A DNA stretch of 64,000 nucleotides from Sva-07 sp963752815 (GTDB taxonomy: Bacteria; Actinomycetota; Acidimicrobiia; Acidimicrobiales; Ilumatobacteraceae): positions 372,001 through 436,000 of the forward strand of contig CAVVZI010000006.1 of the NCBI GenBank assembly GCA_963752815.1, given 5' to 3'. Shown here in pieces: positions 1 through 8,608 of the stretch. The first letter of the stretch is position 1, and every line of letters starts with the position of its first letter. The notes beneath the pieces were generated by a model. The model ran no database searches and had not been told where the DNA came from. It saw nothing but the letters and a program-made list of their open reading frames with translations. A program made the position numbers and the translations under genes.

Positions 1-504
1 CGCGACAAGGCGTCGGTCGTGGTCGACGGTGTCGCGATGGGGGCCCGGATGGTCGCCACGCTCCTCGTCGCCGGGTGTGATCCGGTCGTGTTCGTCGGCG
101 GTGACCCCGGCGTGCTCGAAGGCCTGGGCGCCGACGTCGTCGCCGACCTGGCTCCGGGCGAGGGGCCCCTCGGTGGGGTCGTCACCGCGCTCGAGCGGTT
201 CGTCGACACCGCCGATCACGTGATCATCGTTTCGTGCGACATGCCGTTCCTGACCGCCGCCGATCTCGATCCGCTCGTCGCTCGTGCCGTGGTCGCGGGC
301 GTCGACGTCGTCGTCGGGCGTTCCAGCCGACGCGAACCACTTTGCGCCGTGTGGGCAACCGGCGCCGCCGGCCGTGTGCGGGCGGCGTTCGAACGTGGAA
401 CGCGATCGATCCACGGCGTGCTCGACGACCTCGACACCGAAGATGTCCGGCTGTCGATGCAGGCGGTCCGCAACATCAACACGCCCGACGACCTCGATCA
501 GTAG
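1..504 (+). CDS. mobA: Molybdenum cofactor guanylyltransferase, 5' end cut by window
   Basis: MobA transfers GMP from GTP to molybdopterin in the cytoplasm to make the guanine dinucleotide form of the molybdenum cofactor. The gene enters from the left edge. The first visible residues, RDKASVVVDG, are the remnant of the family's nucleotide-binding loop (RMG-x-DK), so roughly 20-25 N-terminal residues lie outside. CDMPF near visible residue 80 is the conserved metal-binding Asp motif, and NINTPDDL at the end is typical of MobA. 167 residues are visible. A GTG at 19 could be taken for a start but would remove the substrate loop. Confidence 0.87.
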   Translation, partial: RDKASVVVDGVAMGARMVATLLVAGCDPVVFVGGDPGVLEGLGADVVADLAPGEGPLGGVVTALERFVDTADHVIIVSCDMPFLTAADLDPLVARAVVAGVDVVVGRSSRREPLCAVWATGAAGRVRAAFERGTRSIHGVLDDLDTEDVRLSMQAVRNINTPDDLDQ

Positions 505-507
505 CCT
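502..507 (+). promoter_or_regulatory. Putative -10 element (TAGCCT), leaderless type
   Basis: TAGCCT ends 6 nt before the GTG of the rhodanese gene, the spacing expected if transcription starts at the start codon. Its first three bases are also the TAG stop of mobA. Confidence 0.45.
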
Positions 508-513
508 GACGCG

Positions 514-831
514 GTGTCATATGGAGAGATCAGCGTCGAGGAGTTGGCCGCGCTCGGTCCCGAGGCGCGCATCGTCGACGTCCGCGAGCCCGACGAATGG
601 TCCGACGGCCACATTCCGTGGGCGCAGCACGTCCCGCTGGCCACGGTGCCCGACCGACTCGCCGCCTTCGACGGAACGCCGACGTACGTCATCTGCAAGT
701 CGGGTGGACGCAGCGCCCGCGCCTGCGAGTTCGCCGCGGACCGCGACCTCCCGGTGGTGAACGTGGTCGGTGGAATGCTGGCCTGGGAACGTGCGGGCTT
801 CGACGTTGTCCACGAGATGAACGATGGCTGA
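514..831 (+). CDS. Single-domain rhodanese-like sulfurtransferase
   Basis: A 105-residue protein that is one rhodanese domain. It has the VDVREPDEW signature near residue 22 and the active-site loop CKSGGRSARA near residue 60, with the catalytic Cys present. Such proteins carry a persulfide on that Cys and pass sulfur to acceptors; the acceptor here is unknown. The location next to mobA may hint at cofactor sulfur chemistry, but that is inference. The start is GTG at 514, 9 nt after the mobA stop; no Shine-Dalgarno sequence is evident, in keeping with a leaderless start. Confidence 0.87.
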   Translation: MSYGEISVEELAALGPEARIVDVREPDEWSDGHIPWAQHVPLATVPDRLAAFDGTPTYVICKSGGRSARACEFAADRDLPVVNVVGGMLAWERAGFDVVHEMNDG

Positions 832-864
832 CGTGGGCGTCGATCCCGACCGGTCCTTCGTCGC

Positions 865-2052
865 ATGAGTTCGAGTGCGCGAGCCGAGCGGCTGTCCTAT
901 CAATGGATCGACCGCCAGGACGACCTCGAACTGCTGGTCGACACGCTGCTCGCCTGTCCCCGCTATGCCCTCGACACCGAGTTCCACCGGGAACGCACGT
1001 ACTTCCCGAAACTGGCGCTGGTGCAGGTCGCCTGGCTCGACGAGTCACTCGGCCAGCAGGTGGCACTGATCGATCCGTTGGCGGTCGACGTGCACGCCCT
1101 CGCTCCGCTCCTGACGTCGGATGTGCTCTGCGTGATCCACGCGGCCCAACAGGATCTCGACGTGCTGACCCATGCCGCCGGGGCGGTCCCGGCGCGGATG
1201 TTCGACACGCAGATCGCCGCCGGTTTCGTCGGATACGGGACGCCGTCGCTGGTGTCCCTGCTCCAGGGCGAGATCGGTGTGTCGCCGGCGAAGGGCGATC
1301 GGCTGACCGACTGGCTCCGCCGGCCGCTGTCCGACGACCAGATGCAGTACGCGGCCGTCGACGTCGAGTACCTGCTCGAAGTGCACGACCTGCTGGCAGC
1401 CAAGCTCGCCTCGTTGGGCCGTACCCAGTGGGTCGACGAAGCCTGCGAGGAGCTGCGCACGAAGCCGGTGAGCGGCGCCGCTCCGGACGAGGCGTGGCTC
1501 CGGCTGAAGGATTCCCGCTCGTTGCGGCCGAGTGCCCGCGGCGTGGCCCGTTCGGTCGCCGCATGGCGGGAACGGCGGGCGATGCGCGTCGACATCCCGG
1601 TGCGCCAGGTGTTGCCCGACCTCGCCATTCTCGGCATCTCCCAACGCGCGCCCGGATCGCTGCGCGAGTTGAGCCAGTCCCGAGGCGTCGACGATCGGCA
1701 CGCCAAAGGCGCCATCGCCGAGGAGATCCTCGAGGCGGTGCGCGAAGGCAAGGGGGCACCGCCGCCTCCCGTGCCGCCGACGGCCGACGATCTCGACCGC
1801 ACGCTGCGCCCGGCCGTGGCGCTGATCTCGGCGTGGATCAGCCAACTCGCCCGCGACGAACAGGTCGACACGGCGCTGCTCGCCACCCGCGCCGACCTCG
1901 TGGCGTTCCTGCGCGGTGACGACGACGCCCGCCTCGGTAGTGGCTGGCGGGCCGAACTGCTGGGCGACGGCATTCGGCGGCTGGTCGCCGGCGAGGCCGG
2001 GCTGACCTTCGACGGTCAAGGCCGCCTCCGTCTCATCCCCGTCGCGTCGTGA
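865..2052 (+). CDS. rnd: Ribonuclease D family 3'-5' exoribonuclease
   Basis: A 395-residue DEDD-family exonuclease. The N-terminal half carries exo motif I (DTEFHRERTY, near residue 33) and later Asp/Tyr motifs (AAVDVEYLLEVHD, near residue 165), which hold the two catalytic metal ions. A HRDC nucleic-acid-binding domain follows at about residues 205-285. RNase D trims the 3' ends of tRNA and other stable RNAs. Length and order match actinobacterial RNase D. The ATG follows the rhodanese stop by 33 nt, so the two may be co-transcribed. Confidence 0.9.
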   Translation: MSSSARAERLSYQWIDRQDDLELLVDTLLACPRYALDTEFHRERTYFPKLALVQVAWLDESLGQQVALIDPLAVDVHALAPLLTSDVLCVIHAAQQDLDVLTHAAGAVPARMFDTQIAAGFVGYGTPSLVSLLQGEIGVSPAKGDRLTDWLRRPLSDDQMQYAAVDVEYLLEVHDLLAAKLASLGRTQWVDEACEELRTKPVSGAAPDEAWLRLKDSRSLRPSARGVARSVAAWRERRAMRVDIPVRQVLPDLAILGISQRAPGSLRELSQSRGVDDRHAKGAIAEEILEAVREGKGAPPPPVPPTADDLDRTLRPAVALISAWISQLARDEQVDTALLATRADLVAFLRGDDDARLGSGWRAELLGDGIRRLVAGEAGLTFDGQGRLRLIPVAS

Positions 2053-2121
2053 GACCTCCTGAAATCGTCGGGAGATTCGTCGTGAGATCCCCGCGAGAAC
2101 CGTCGTTTGCCGCTCCACCCC

Positions 2122-2174
2122 TCGTTTGCGTCAGAAAATTTGCGGACCGGTCCTCGGAAATCCCGACGCAAACG
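2122..2174. repeat. Interspersed palindrome, family 2, degenerate copy
   Basis: The outer arms CGTTTGCGTC and GACGCAAACG are perfectly complementary, and a central GGACCGGTCC palindrome sits between them. The outer arm is the same as in the 25-bp-arm palindrome at 37033-37089, so the two are copies of one element with diverged interiors. It lies downstream of rnd and is followed by TGTTTT, so it could also serve as that gene's terminator. Confidence 0.7.
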
Positions 2175-2228
2175 TGTTTTGGGGGGTCGGAGGGTCCGTG
2201 GCATCCGTGTAATCCCGGGGTGGACCGG

Positions 2229-2234
2229 TACAAT
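2229..2234 (+). promoter_or_regulatory. Putative -10 (TACAAT) for the small gene at 2274
   Basis: TACAAT lies 39 nt before the GTG start, implying a short untranslated leader. GGGAG at 2262-2266 would be the ribosome binding site. A second hexamer, TAGTGT at 2256-2261, is an alternative. Confidence 0.35.
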
Positions 2235-2273
2235 TCCCCGTCAATGTCAGATTTCTAGTGTGGGAGCCCTGTC

Positions 2274-2459
2274 GTGAAGAAGGGTCGTCATCGCCGTTTC
2301 GAAGAGGCGAGAAAACTGAAGCAGTCGGGTCCCGGGGCGTTCGATCTCGGGTTCGGTGACCGCTCGGTGCCAGTGGAGTCCGAGGATGACGAGTACGCCG
2401 CGCTCGCGGAAAAGTACGGCGTCACCTTCGACGACGACGACGAGACCCCCGACGACTGA
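2274..2459 (+). CDS. Small conserved-looking acidic/basic protein of unknown function
   Basis: A 61-residue protein, not recognised. The first 16 residues are strongly basic (MKKGRHRRFEEARKLK) and the last 25 strongly acidic, ending in a run of Asp/Glu (DDDDETPDD). There is no signal peptide or membrane segment. Supporting it as a real gene are a GTG start with GGGAG upstream, coding-like codon use, and a clean hairpin just after the stop. The bipolar charge suggests an RNA- or ribosome-associated small protein, but that is a guess. Confidence 0.6.
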   Translation: MKKGRHRRFEEARKLKQSGPGAFDLGFGDRSVPVESEDDEYAALAEKYGVTFDDDDETPDD

Positions 2460-2462
2460 ATC

Positions 2463-2490
2463 CATCGCCTGATGGCGATGCCTGATCAGG
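2463..2490. terminator. Hairpins at convergent gene junction
   Basis: CATCGCC and GGCGATG form a perfect 7-bp stem with a 4-nt loop, followed at once by the palindrome CCTGATCAGG. They lie between the small plus-strand gene and the convergent minus-strand gene, and may act as a bidirectional terminator. No T-run is present. Confidence 0.45.
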
Positions 2491-3262
2491 ATTGGCGTCG
2501 CCGCACGGGGTGGGGCAGTGGCACCCAGCCCGGACGTTCCAACAGTTCGACCATCTGGTCGTACACGCGGGCGCCCACGAGTTCGACGATGTCGTCCTTG
2601 GCGCTGACGTAGAGCGGTTCCGCGCCGACGAAGGCGTCCGCCGTGTCGGTGCACCACCAGCCGAAGTCGGTTCCGCCCTCGCCCCAATCGCGGCGCTTCC
2701 ACTCGCGCAGCCGCGAGGTGAGGTGTCCTGACTCGTCGGTCGAATGTTCCAGACGGATCGGGACCTGCCAGCACACCGACGGCTTCCAGTCGAGTGGCCG
2801 CTCGCCGGCTTCCAGTGCGGCGATGTGCAGTGCACAGCCGGCGCCGCCCTCGTATCCCGGCCGGTTGAGGAAGATGCAGGCCTCGGCGCCGTCGTGCTCC
2901 ACGAGTCGGGTCAGTGTGGTCGGATTGCCGTCCGCGTCGGGTTCGCCGGGCTGCAGGTACCCCTTCTTCTTGCTCGTGCCCTGCTTGGTGAAGGCGCGGG
3001 CGTGGAACTGCATGTGGCGCGGTTCGAGCCGGGCCACGTGGTCGGCGAGGTTCTGCTTGTCGTCGTCGTCCACCAGATGGGCGCCGAAGCTGCAGCACCC
3101 GAGGCCGAGCTCCGGCGCCGGCTCGTCGAGGATCCCCTGGCAGCCGCAGCCGAAGATGCACGTGTAGTTCGACCGCAGGTACGTGGCGTCGAAGACCCAG
3201 GTGCGTTGCTCGTCGACCTCGTCGAAGCTGATCCACTCGTGGATGTCGGGAGGAATCGCCAC
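2486..3262 (-). CDS. Conserved hypothetical protein with a cysteine cluster
   Basis: A 258-residue protein of unassigned function. Near residues 34-56 it has a dense cysteine cluster (CIFGCGCQG, then GLGCCSFGAH), with further Cys/His later (ACIF, GCALH, WWCTDT), which suggests a bound metal or iron-sulfur centre. It is rich in Trp and acidic residues and has no membrane segment. The GTG at 3262 is chosen because the family-like sequence begins there (VAIPPDIHEWISFDE); the open frame upstream is antisense to the reductase gene. It lies 11 nt after that gene and is probably co-transcribed with it. Confidence 0.68.
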   Translation of the reverse strand: MAIPPDIHEWISFDEVDEQRTWVFDATYLRSNYTCIFGCGCQGILDEPAPELGLGCCSFGAHLVDDDDKQNLADHVARLEPRHMQFHARAFTKQGTSKKKGYLQPGEPDADGNPTTLTRLVEHDGAEACIFLNRPGYEGGAGCALHIAALEAGERPLDWKPSVCWQVPIRLEHSTDESGHLTSRLREWKRRDWGEGGTDFGWWCTDTADAFVGAEPLYVSAKDDIVELVGARVYDQMVELLERPGWVPLPHPVRRRQS

Positions 3263-3273
3263 GGCGAGCGAAC

Positions 3274-4926
3274 CTAGTGGGTGGCGCCCGAACGCGCGAG
3301 GTGTTCGTGGACCGAGCGGATCGCGCTCGAGCCCTCGCCGACCGCCGCGGCGACGCGCTTCATCGAGCCGTGGCGCACGTCGCCGATGGCGAAGACGCCC
3401 GGCTGCGACGTCTCGAACGGGCGCAGTTCGACGCCGGTGCAGGCGAGCGTCGTGACGTCGCGATCCGTCATGACGAAGCCGTGGTCGTCGAGTTCGACCA
3501 CCGCCGCCAGCCAATCCGTGAACGGCGCGGCGCCGATGAAGGAGAACATGCCGAAGCACGGCACGTGTCGCCGGGTCGCCTCCCCGTTCGATTCGATCGT
3601 GATACCGGTCAACGATCGCTCGCCGTGCAGTTCGACGACCTGCGTGCGCGACAGGACGGCGATGTTCGGCGCGGCCTCGATCCGGTCGATCAGGTAGGTC
3701 GACATCGATGCGGCGAGATCGTCGCCGCGGATCACGATCGTGACGTTGCAGCCGCCGTGGGCCAGGTAGATCGCCGCCTGCCCGGCCGAATTCCCACCTC
3801 CGACCACGGTGACGGGCTGACCGGCGCAGACCCGCGCTTCCAGGTCGGTCGCCGCGTAGTACACGCCGGCGCCTTCGAACTGGTCGAGACGGTCGAGCGG
3901 CAATTGCCGGTACTGGACCCCGGTGGCGATCACGACGGTGCGGCAGGGAATGTCGGCGCCGTCGCCGAGTGTCAGGGCGAAGCCGTCGCCGGCCAGGCGG
4001 AGTCCGGCGACGGTGCACGGTGCGTTGATCGTCGCTCCGAGCCGGACGGCCTGCAGAGCTCCCTGCTCGACGAGTTCGCCGCCCGACACCCCGGCGGGGA
4101 AGCCGAAGAAGTTCTCGATGCGCGAACTCGTTCCCGCCTGGCCGCCCGACCCGACGGCGTCGAGGACGAGCGTGTCGAGGCCCTCGGATGCTCCGTACAC
4201 CGCCGCGGCGAGGCCGCCCGGGCCGGCGCCGACCACCACCACGTCGTAGACCTTGCCGGCGACAGGTCGATACGTGACACCCAAGTGCTCGGCAAGGTCG
4301 CCGACGGTCGGATTCCGCAGCACCGCCGTCGGCGTGATCACCACCGGCGTGTCCCCTCGGCGGAGCTCGAGGCTCGTCAGCAGTGCGTCGATGTCGTCGA
4401 TGCCGGGGTCGTCCAGATCGATGAACGTGTGGGCGAGACGGCGGCCACGGGCGAACGAGCGCAACGCCAACGCCGACGCCGAGTAGCGCGAGCCGATGAT
4501 GCGTATGGCCGTGTCGTCGGCACCGCCGCGCAGCACCTCGCGTCGTGCCACGAACGCCGCGAACAGGATGTCGGACAGGTCCGTCTCGGCCGCCATGAGG
4601 CGACGCAGCGACGGCGGGTCGATGCGGATCACCCGCGAATCTCGATCGGCACGCGCGGCCAGCGTCGTCCGTTCGCCGGTCAGGATGTTCAACTCACCGA
4701 GGAACCGCCCCGTGCCGTGAGTGGTGACGACCCGTTCGGCGCCGTCAGCCGCTCGGTCGCGCGCCAGGATCTCGAAGCTACCGTCGACGATCACCACGAG
4801 GTCGTACGACAGCTGGCCCTCGACGAAGGCGAATTCGCCGGCACCGATCGTCGCTTCGCTCCCGTAACGCCGGGCGATGTCGATCATCTCGTCGGACAGC
4901 GTCGGGAAGGCCTGGTCGTCGCCCAT
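3274..4926 (-). CDS. cNMP-binding domain fused to a thioredoxin-reductase-like flavoprotein
   Basis: A 550-residue fusion. Residues about 10-125 form a cyclic-nucleotide-binding domain (GRFLGELNILTGE resembles the phosphate-binding cassette). A linker of about 80 residues follows. From about residue 225 there is a two-dinucleotide-fold flavoprotein with an FAD site (VVGAGPGGLAAAVYG), an NADPH site (VVGGGNSAGQAA) and a C-terminal FAD motif (GVFAIGDVRHGS). The CxxC redox pair of true thioredoxin reductase is absent: the aligned place reads GVYYAATDLEAR. It is therefore probably an NAD(P)H oxidoreductase gated by a ligand rather than a thioredoxin reductase. Confidence 0.85.
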   Translation of the reverse strand: MGDDQAFPTLSDEMIDIARRYGSEATIGAGEFAFVEGQLSYDLVVIVDGSFEILARDRAADGAERVVTTHGTGRFLGELNILTGERTTLAARADRDSRVIRIDPPSLRRLMAAETDLSDILFAAFVARREVLRGGADDTAIRIIGSRYSASALALRSFARGRRLAHTFIDLDDPGIDDIDALLTSLELRRGDTPVVITPTAVLRNPTVGDLAEHLGVTYRPVAGKVYDVVVVGAGPGGLAAAVYGASEGLDTLVLDAVGSGGQAGTSSRIENFFGFPAGVSGGELVEQGALQAVRLGATINAPCTVAGLRLAGDGFALTLGDGADIPCRTVVIATGVQYRQLPLDRLDQFEGAGVYYAATDLEARVCAGQPVTVVGGGNSAGQAAIYLAHGGCNVTIVIRGDDLAASMSTYLIDRIEAAPNIAVLSRTQVVELHGERSLTGITIESNGEATRRHVPCFGMFSFIGAAPFTDWLAAVVELDDHGFVMTDRDVTTLACTGVELRPFETSQPGVFAIGDVRHGSMKRVAAAVGEGSSAIRSVHEHLARSGATH

Positions 4927-4941
4927 CGGTGCTCGGTCCGG

Positions 4942-5235
4942 TCAGTGGTGGGCGGGGCTGGGCACGTCGCTGTCGAACTCGAAGGCGATCTCATCGACGT
5001 AGCACCACAGCCACTCCTCGCCAGGCTCGAAGCTCTGGATGATCGGGTGCGAGGTCGATCCGAAGTGGGCCGTCGCGTGGCGGTTCGGTGAGTTGTCGCA
5101 GCACCCGACGTGGCCGCACGACGTGCAGCGCCGCAGGTGCACCCAGTGCCCTCCGATGGCGAGGCAGTCCTCGCATCCGTCGCTGTTGGCGCCGTCCACC
5201 GTGACCGTGTCGAGATGGGCGCAGCCGTCGCTCAT
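4942..5235 (-). CDS. UBP-type zinc finger protein
   Basis: A 97-residue protein matching the ZnF-UBP fold: C-x-H near the N-terminus, then CEDCL, CTSCGHVGCCD, then the His set in RHATAHFGSTSHPI, and a tail with WLWCYVDE. In eukaryotes this finger binds the ubiquitin C-terminus; in actinobacteria such stand-alone proteins have no settled role. It lies 15 nt upstream of the cNMP/reductase gene on the same strand, so the two are likely one transcript. The ATG at 5235 is preceded by TAAGGT at the leaderless spacing. Confidence 0.85.
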   Translation of the reverse strand: MSDGCAHLDTVTVDGANSDGCEDCLAIGGHWVHLRRCTSCGHVGCCDNSPNRHATAHFGSTSHPIIQSFEPGEEWLWCYVDEIAFEFDSDVPSPAHH

Positions 5236-5242
5236 GACCGCG

Positions 5243-5248
5243 ACCTTA
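5243..5248 (-). promoter_or_regulatory. Putative -10 (TAAGGT), leaderless type
   Basis: On the minus strand TAAGGT ends 7 nt before the ATG of the zinc-finger gene. Confidence 0.45.
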
Positions 5249-5357
5249 CGACGTTGTCGCAGCCGCCGCCCACGCGCCAGGGGTCGGGTCCGGAGCGCGT
5301 CGGGTGGGCGAGGGGCGTGACGGTGGAACGCCCGCTGAACGGGCGGATCGCCCTCGG

Positions 5358-5363
5358 TAGGCT
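5358..5363 (+). promoter_or_regulatory. Putative -10 (TAGGCT) for alaS
   Basis: TAGGCT ends 10 nt before the chosen ATG of alaS, which would give a leader of only a few bases. The same hexamer and spacing precede rpoZ. Confidence 0.45.
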
Positions 5364-5373
5364 CGATCGGGAT

Positions 5374-8070
5374 ATGACGAGCACGGATTCGCCGACCACC
5401 CCTTCCTCGGGCAACCCAACTCTCGGCACGATGAAGTCGATGAGCGCGGACGAACTCCGCGACTCGTTCCGCGACTTCTTCACGGCCAAGGGTCATACGC
5501 CCGTGCCGTCGGCGAGTCTCATCCCGCACGATCCGACCGTGCTGTTCAACGTCGCCGGCATGGTGCCGTTCAAGTCGTACTTCGTCGGCGACGAGCAGCC
5601 GCCCTACAAGCGCGCCGTCAGCTCCCAGAAGTGCGCCCGCGCCGGTGGCAAGCACAACGACCTCGACGACGTCGGCCGCACGAAGCGGCACCTCGTGTTC
5701 TTCGAGATGCTCGGCAACTTCAGCTTCGGCGACTACTTCAAGGAGTCGGCCATCCCGTGGAGCTGGGACCTCGTCACGGGCGACCCGTCGTCCGGCGGCT
5801 GGGGCTTCGACGGCGACCGCATCTGGGTCACCGTCCACGAGTCCGACGACGAGGCCGAGGCGATCTGGCACGAGATCGTCGGCGTGCCGATGGAGCGCAT
5901 CCAACGGCTCGGCGACAAGGACAACTACTGGCAGATGGGCGACACCGGTCCGTGCGGCCCGTGTAGCGAGTTGCACATCGACCGCGGTCCGGCGTTCGGC
6001 CCCGACGGCGGCCCGCTCGGCGACCCGGCGGGCGACCGCTTCATGGAGTTCTGGAACCTCGTGTTCATGCAGTTCGACCAGGCGGCCGACGGTACGCGCA
6101 CGCCGCTGCCGAAGCCGTCGATCGACACCGGTGCCGGGCTCGAACGCATCCTCGCCCTCGTGCAGGGCGTCGACTCGGTGTGGGAGACCGACCTGATGCA
6201 GCCGCTCATCGACGAGGCGTGCTCGATCACGGGCAAGTCGTACATCGTCGGCGACTACGACGACCGCGACAGCTTCGCGGTGCGTGTCCTCGCCGAGCAC
6301 GCCCGTTCGTCGGCGATGCTCGTCAACGACGGCGTGTTCCCGTCGAACGAGGCCCGCGGCTACGTGTTGCGGCGGATCATCCGCCGCGCCGTGCGGTACG
6401 CGTACCTGCTCGGCACCGAGAAGTTGGTGATGCCACGCCTCGTCGAGGTGGCCACCGACGTGATGGGCAACGCCTATCCCGACGTCGTGAAGAACCGCGA
6501 CTTCATCGTCAACGTGATCGGCAAGGAGGAGGAGCGGTTCCGCCAGACGCTGAAGAACGGCCTGTCGATCCTCGACGGCGAACTCGAAGGCGACAGCAAC
6601 GGGTCGTCGCTGTCGGGCTCCACCGCGTTCCTGCTGCACGACACGTACGGCTTCCCCCTGGAACTCACCCAGGAGATCGCCGGCGAGCGCGGCGTGGTCG
6701 TCGACCAGGCCGCGTTCGACGCCGACATGGCGGCCCAGCGCGAGCGGGCGAAGGCGGCGCACAAGGGCGCGGCCGACGCCTCGACGCTCGACGTCTACCG
6801 CGACGTGATGGAGCAGTTCGGCACCACCGAATTCGTCGGCTACTCGACGAACACCGCCGAGAGCCGGGTGCTGGCCGTGATCGACGCGCCGGGAAGGTCC
6901 GACACGGAGGGTTCCGGCACGGTCGAGATCTTCCTCGAGCGCACGCCGTTCTACGCCGAGTCGGGCGGTCAGATCGGCGACACCGGCACCATCACCACCG
7001 AGACCGGGCGGGCCGAGGTGCTCGACACGACCTACGCGCTGCCGAACCTGCGACGCCACGTCGCCCGCGTCATCGAGGGCACGATCACGACGGGCCAGAT
7101 CGCCACGGCGTCGATCGACGTCGCCCGGCGTGACTCGATCCGCCGCAACCACACCGGTACCCACCTGCTGCACCACGCGCTGCGTGAGGTGTTGGGCGAG
7201 CACGTCAAGCAGGCCGGCTCGATGGTCGGCCCCGACCGACTGCGGTTCGACTTCTCCCACTACGAGGCGGTCACCGCCGACCAGATCGCCGAGATCGAGC
7301 GGCTGGCGAACGCCGAGACGCTGCGCAACACGCCGACGCGCATCTTCGAGACGACCAAGGACGAGGCCGAGGCCCTCGGTGCGATCGCGTTCTTCGGTGA
7401 CAAGTACGGCGACATCGTGCGCGTGCTCGAGGCCGGCTCGTCGATCGAGTTGTGCGGCGGCACCCACGTCAAGGCCACCGGCGACATCGGCACGATCAAG
7501 ATCGTCAACGAGTCCTCGATCGGCTCGAACCTGCGACGCATCGAAGCGGTCACCGGTGAGGCCAGCGTGGCGTTGCTCCAGCACGACGAGGCCCTGATCG
7601 CCGACGCCGCCCGGCTCGTCGGCTCCCCGGCCGACGACCTGCTCGACGGTGTGCAGCGGCGCCTCGACGAGATCAAGTCGCTCAACGACGAGATCAAGAC
7701 GTTGCGGGGGCAGCTCGCCGTGGGGCGCGCCTCCGAGCTGGCGGCCATCGCCAACGACGGCGTCGTCGTCACCCAGATCGACGGCCTCACGCCGGGCGAC
7801 CTGCGCGAGCTGGCCATCGCCGTGCGGCAGCAACCCGGCATGCGCGTCGTCGTGCTCGCCGGCGAGACGACCACGGGCGGCGTGGGCCTCGTCGCCGCGG
7901 TCGCGCCGGGTAGCGACCGTCCGGCCTCCGCACTGATCCAGGAGGCCGCGCGCGCCGTCGGCGGGGGTGGCGGCGGCAAGGGCGACATCGCCACGGCCGG
8001 CGGCAAGGACCCGAGCGGCATCCCCGAGGCGCTGCGGCTCGCCGCGATCGCCGCCGCCGAGTTCGGATGA
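5374..8070 (+). CDS. alaS: Alanyl-tRNA synthetase
   Basis: An 898-residue class II synthetase that charges tRNA-Ala. The catalytic domain starts near residue 25 (LRDSFRDFF, then the HTPVPSASL region). The editing domain carries the zinc ligands HTGTHLLHHALR and, further on, CGGTHVKATGD. A C-terminal DHHA1 domain ends in a Gly-rich stretch (GGGGGGKGD). The ATG at 5374 gives about 25 extra N-terminal residues compared with a start at the later Met codons. The frame is open further upstream, but that part is antisense to the zinc-finger gene. Confidence 0.97.
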   Translation: MTSTDSPTTPSSGNPTLGTMKSMSADELRDSFRDFFTAKGHTPVPSASLIPHDPTVLFNVAGMVPFKSYFVGDEQPPYKRAVSSQKCARAGGKHNDLDDVGRTKRHLVFFEMLGNFSFGDYFKESAIPWSWDLVTGDPSSGGWGFDGDRIWVTVHESDDEAEAIWHEIVGVPMERIQRLGDKDNYWQMGDTGPCGPCSELHIDRGPAFGPDGGPLGDPAGDRFMEFWNLVFMQFDQAADGTRTPLPKPSIDTGAGLERILALVQGVDSVWETDLMQPLIDEACSITGKSYIVGDYDDRDSFAVRVLAEHARSSAMLVNDGVFPSNEARGYVLRRIIRRAVRYAYLLGTEKLVMPRLVEVATDVMGNAYPDVVKNRDFIVNVIGKEEERFRQTLKNGLSILDGELEGDSNGSSLSGSTAFLLHDTYGFPLELTQEIAGERGVVVDQAAFDADMAAQRERAKAAHKGAADASTLDVYRDVMEQFGTTEFVGYSTNTAESRVLAVIDAPGRSDTEGSGTVEIFLERTPFYAESGGQIGDTGTITTETGRAEVLDTTYALPNLRRHVARVIEGTITTGQIATASIDVARRDSIRRNHTGTHLLHHALREVLGEHVKQAGSMVGPDRLRFDFSHYEAVTADQIAEIERLANAETLRNTPTRIFETTKDEAEALGAIAFFGDKYGDIVRVLEAGSSIELCGGTHVKATGDIGTIKIVNESSIGSNLRRIEAVTGEASVALLQHDEALIADAARLVGSPADDLLDGVQRRLDEIKSLNDEIKTLRGQLAVGRASELAAIANDGVVVTQIDGLTPGDLRELAIAVRQQPGMRVVVLAGETTTGGVGLVAAVAPGSDRPASALIQEAARAVGGGGGGKGDIATAGGKDPSGIPEALRLAAIAAAEFG

Positions 8071-8075
8071 CTCCC

Positions 8076-8106
8076 GGTTCGTTCTGGCCCCGACCCCAAA
8101 CGAACC
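8076..8106 (+). repeat. 31-bp interspersed palindrome, family 1, copy 1
   Basis: GGTTCGTT and AACGAACC arms flank a 15-nt core rich in GGCCCC/GACCCC. It lies directly after alaS and is followed 2 nt later by a second copy in the same orientation. Confidence 0.9.
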
Positions 8107-8108
8107 TC

Positions 8109-8139
8109 GGTTCGTTTCGGCCCCGACCCCAAACGAACC
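8109..8139 (+). repeat. 31-bp interspersed palindrome, family 1, copy 2
   Basis: Same length and arms as copy 1, differing by a two-base change beside the left arm. It ends 10 nt before the ruvX start, so it forms part of the ruvX leader. Confidence 0.9.
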
Positions 8140-8149
8140 GAGGTCGCTC

Positions 8150-8608
8150 GTGAGCGCGCCGGGCGTGCGCGCCCTCGGTGTCGACCTCGGTTCGAAGCGG
8201 ATCGGCATCGCCGTGAGCGACACGTCGGGAACGATCGCCTCGCCGCTCACCACGGTGCACCGCTCGAAGTCGAAGCGCCACGACCACACCGAGATCGCCC
8301 GCCTCGTGCGTGACGAGGAGGCCGTGGTGGTGGTGGTCGGGTTGCCGCTGTCGCTCGACGGGACGCACGGTCCGGCGGCGAAGGCTGCCACGACCGAAGC
8401 CGATCGCCTCGCTAGCGTGGTCGGGGTGCCGGTGGAGATGTACGACGAACGGTTCACCACGGTGACCGCCGAACGCGGCATGCTCGAAGCCGGCCTCGAC
8501 GCGCCCGCCCGTCGCAAGGTGGTCGACAAGGTCGCCGCCGCCGTGATGCTGCAGGCGTGGCTCGATCATCGCCGCGCCACGTGGACGACCCCGATCGGAC
8601 ACACGTGA
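8150..8608 (+). CDS. ruvX: Putative pre-16S rRNA nuclease / Holliday junction resolvase-like protein
   Basis: A 152-residue YqgF/RuvX protein with an RNase H-like fold. It shows the N-terminal Asp motif GVDLGSKRIGIAVSD, VVGLPLSLDG, and the downstream MYDERFTTV segment with acidic ligands. In E. coli the family matures the 5' end of 16S rRNA. GTG at 8150 is chosen because the RuvX fold begins at once; the upstream open frame only translates the two repeats. It sits between alaS and mltG as in many actinobacteria and overlaps mltG by 4 nt. Confidence 0.93.
   Translation: MSAPGVRALGVDLGSKRIGIAVSDTSGTIASPLTTVHRSKSKRHDHTEIARLVRDEEAVVVVVGLPLSLDGTHGPAAKAATTEADRLASVVGVPVEMYDERFTTVTAERGMLEAGLDAPARRKVVDKVAAAVMLQAWLDHRRATWTTPIGHT

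Noticed and set aside
4942..8529. Minus-strand open frame of nearly 1200 codons across alaS and ruvX
   Set aside because: Antisense shadow of high-GC genes; only its last 97 codons (the UBP zinc finger) look like a protein. Similar long antisense frames over carB and metK were dismissed for the same reason.
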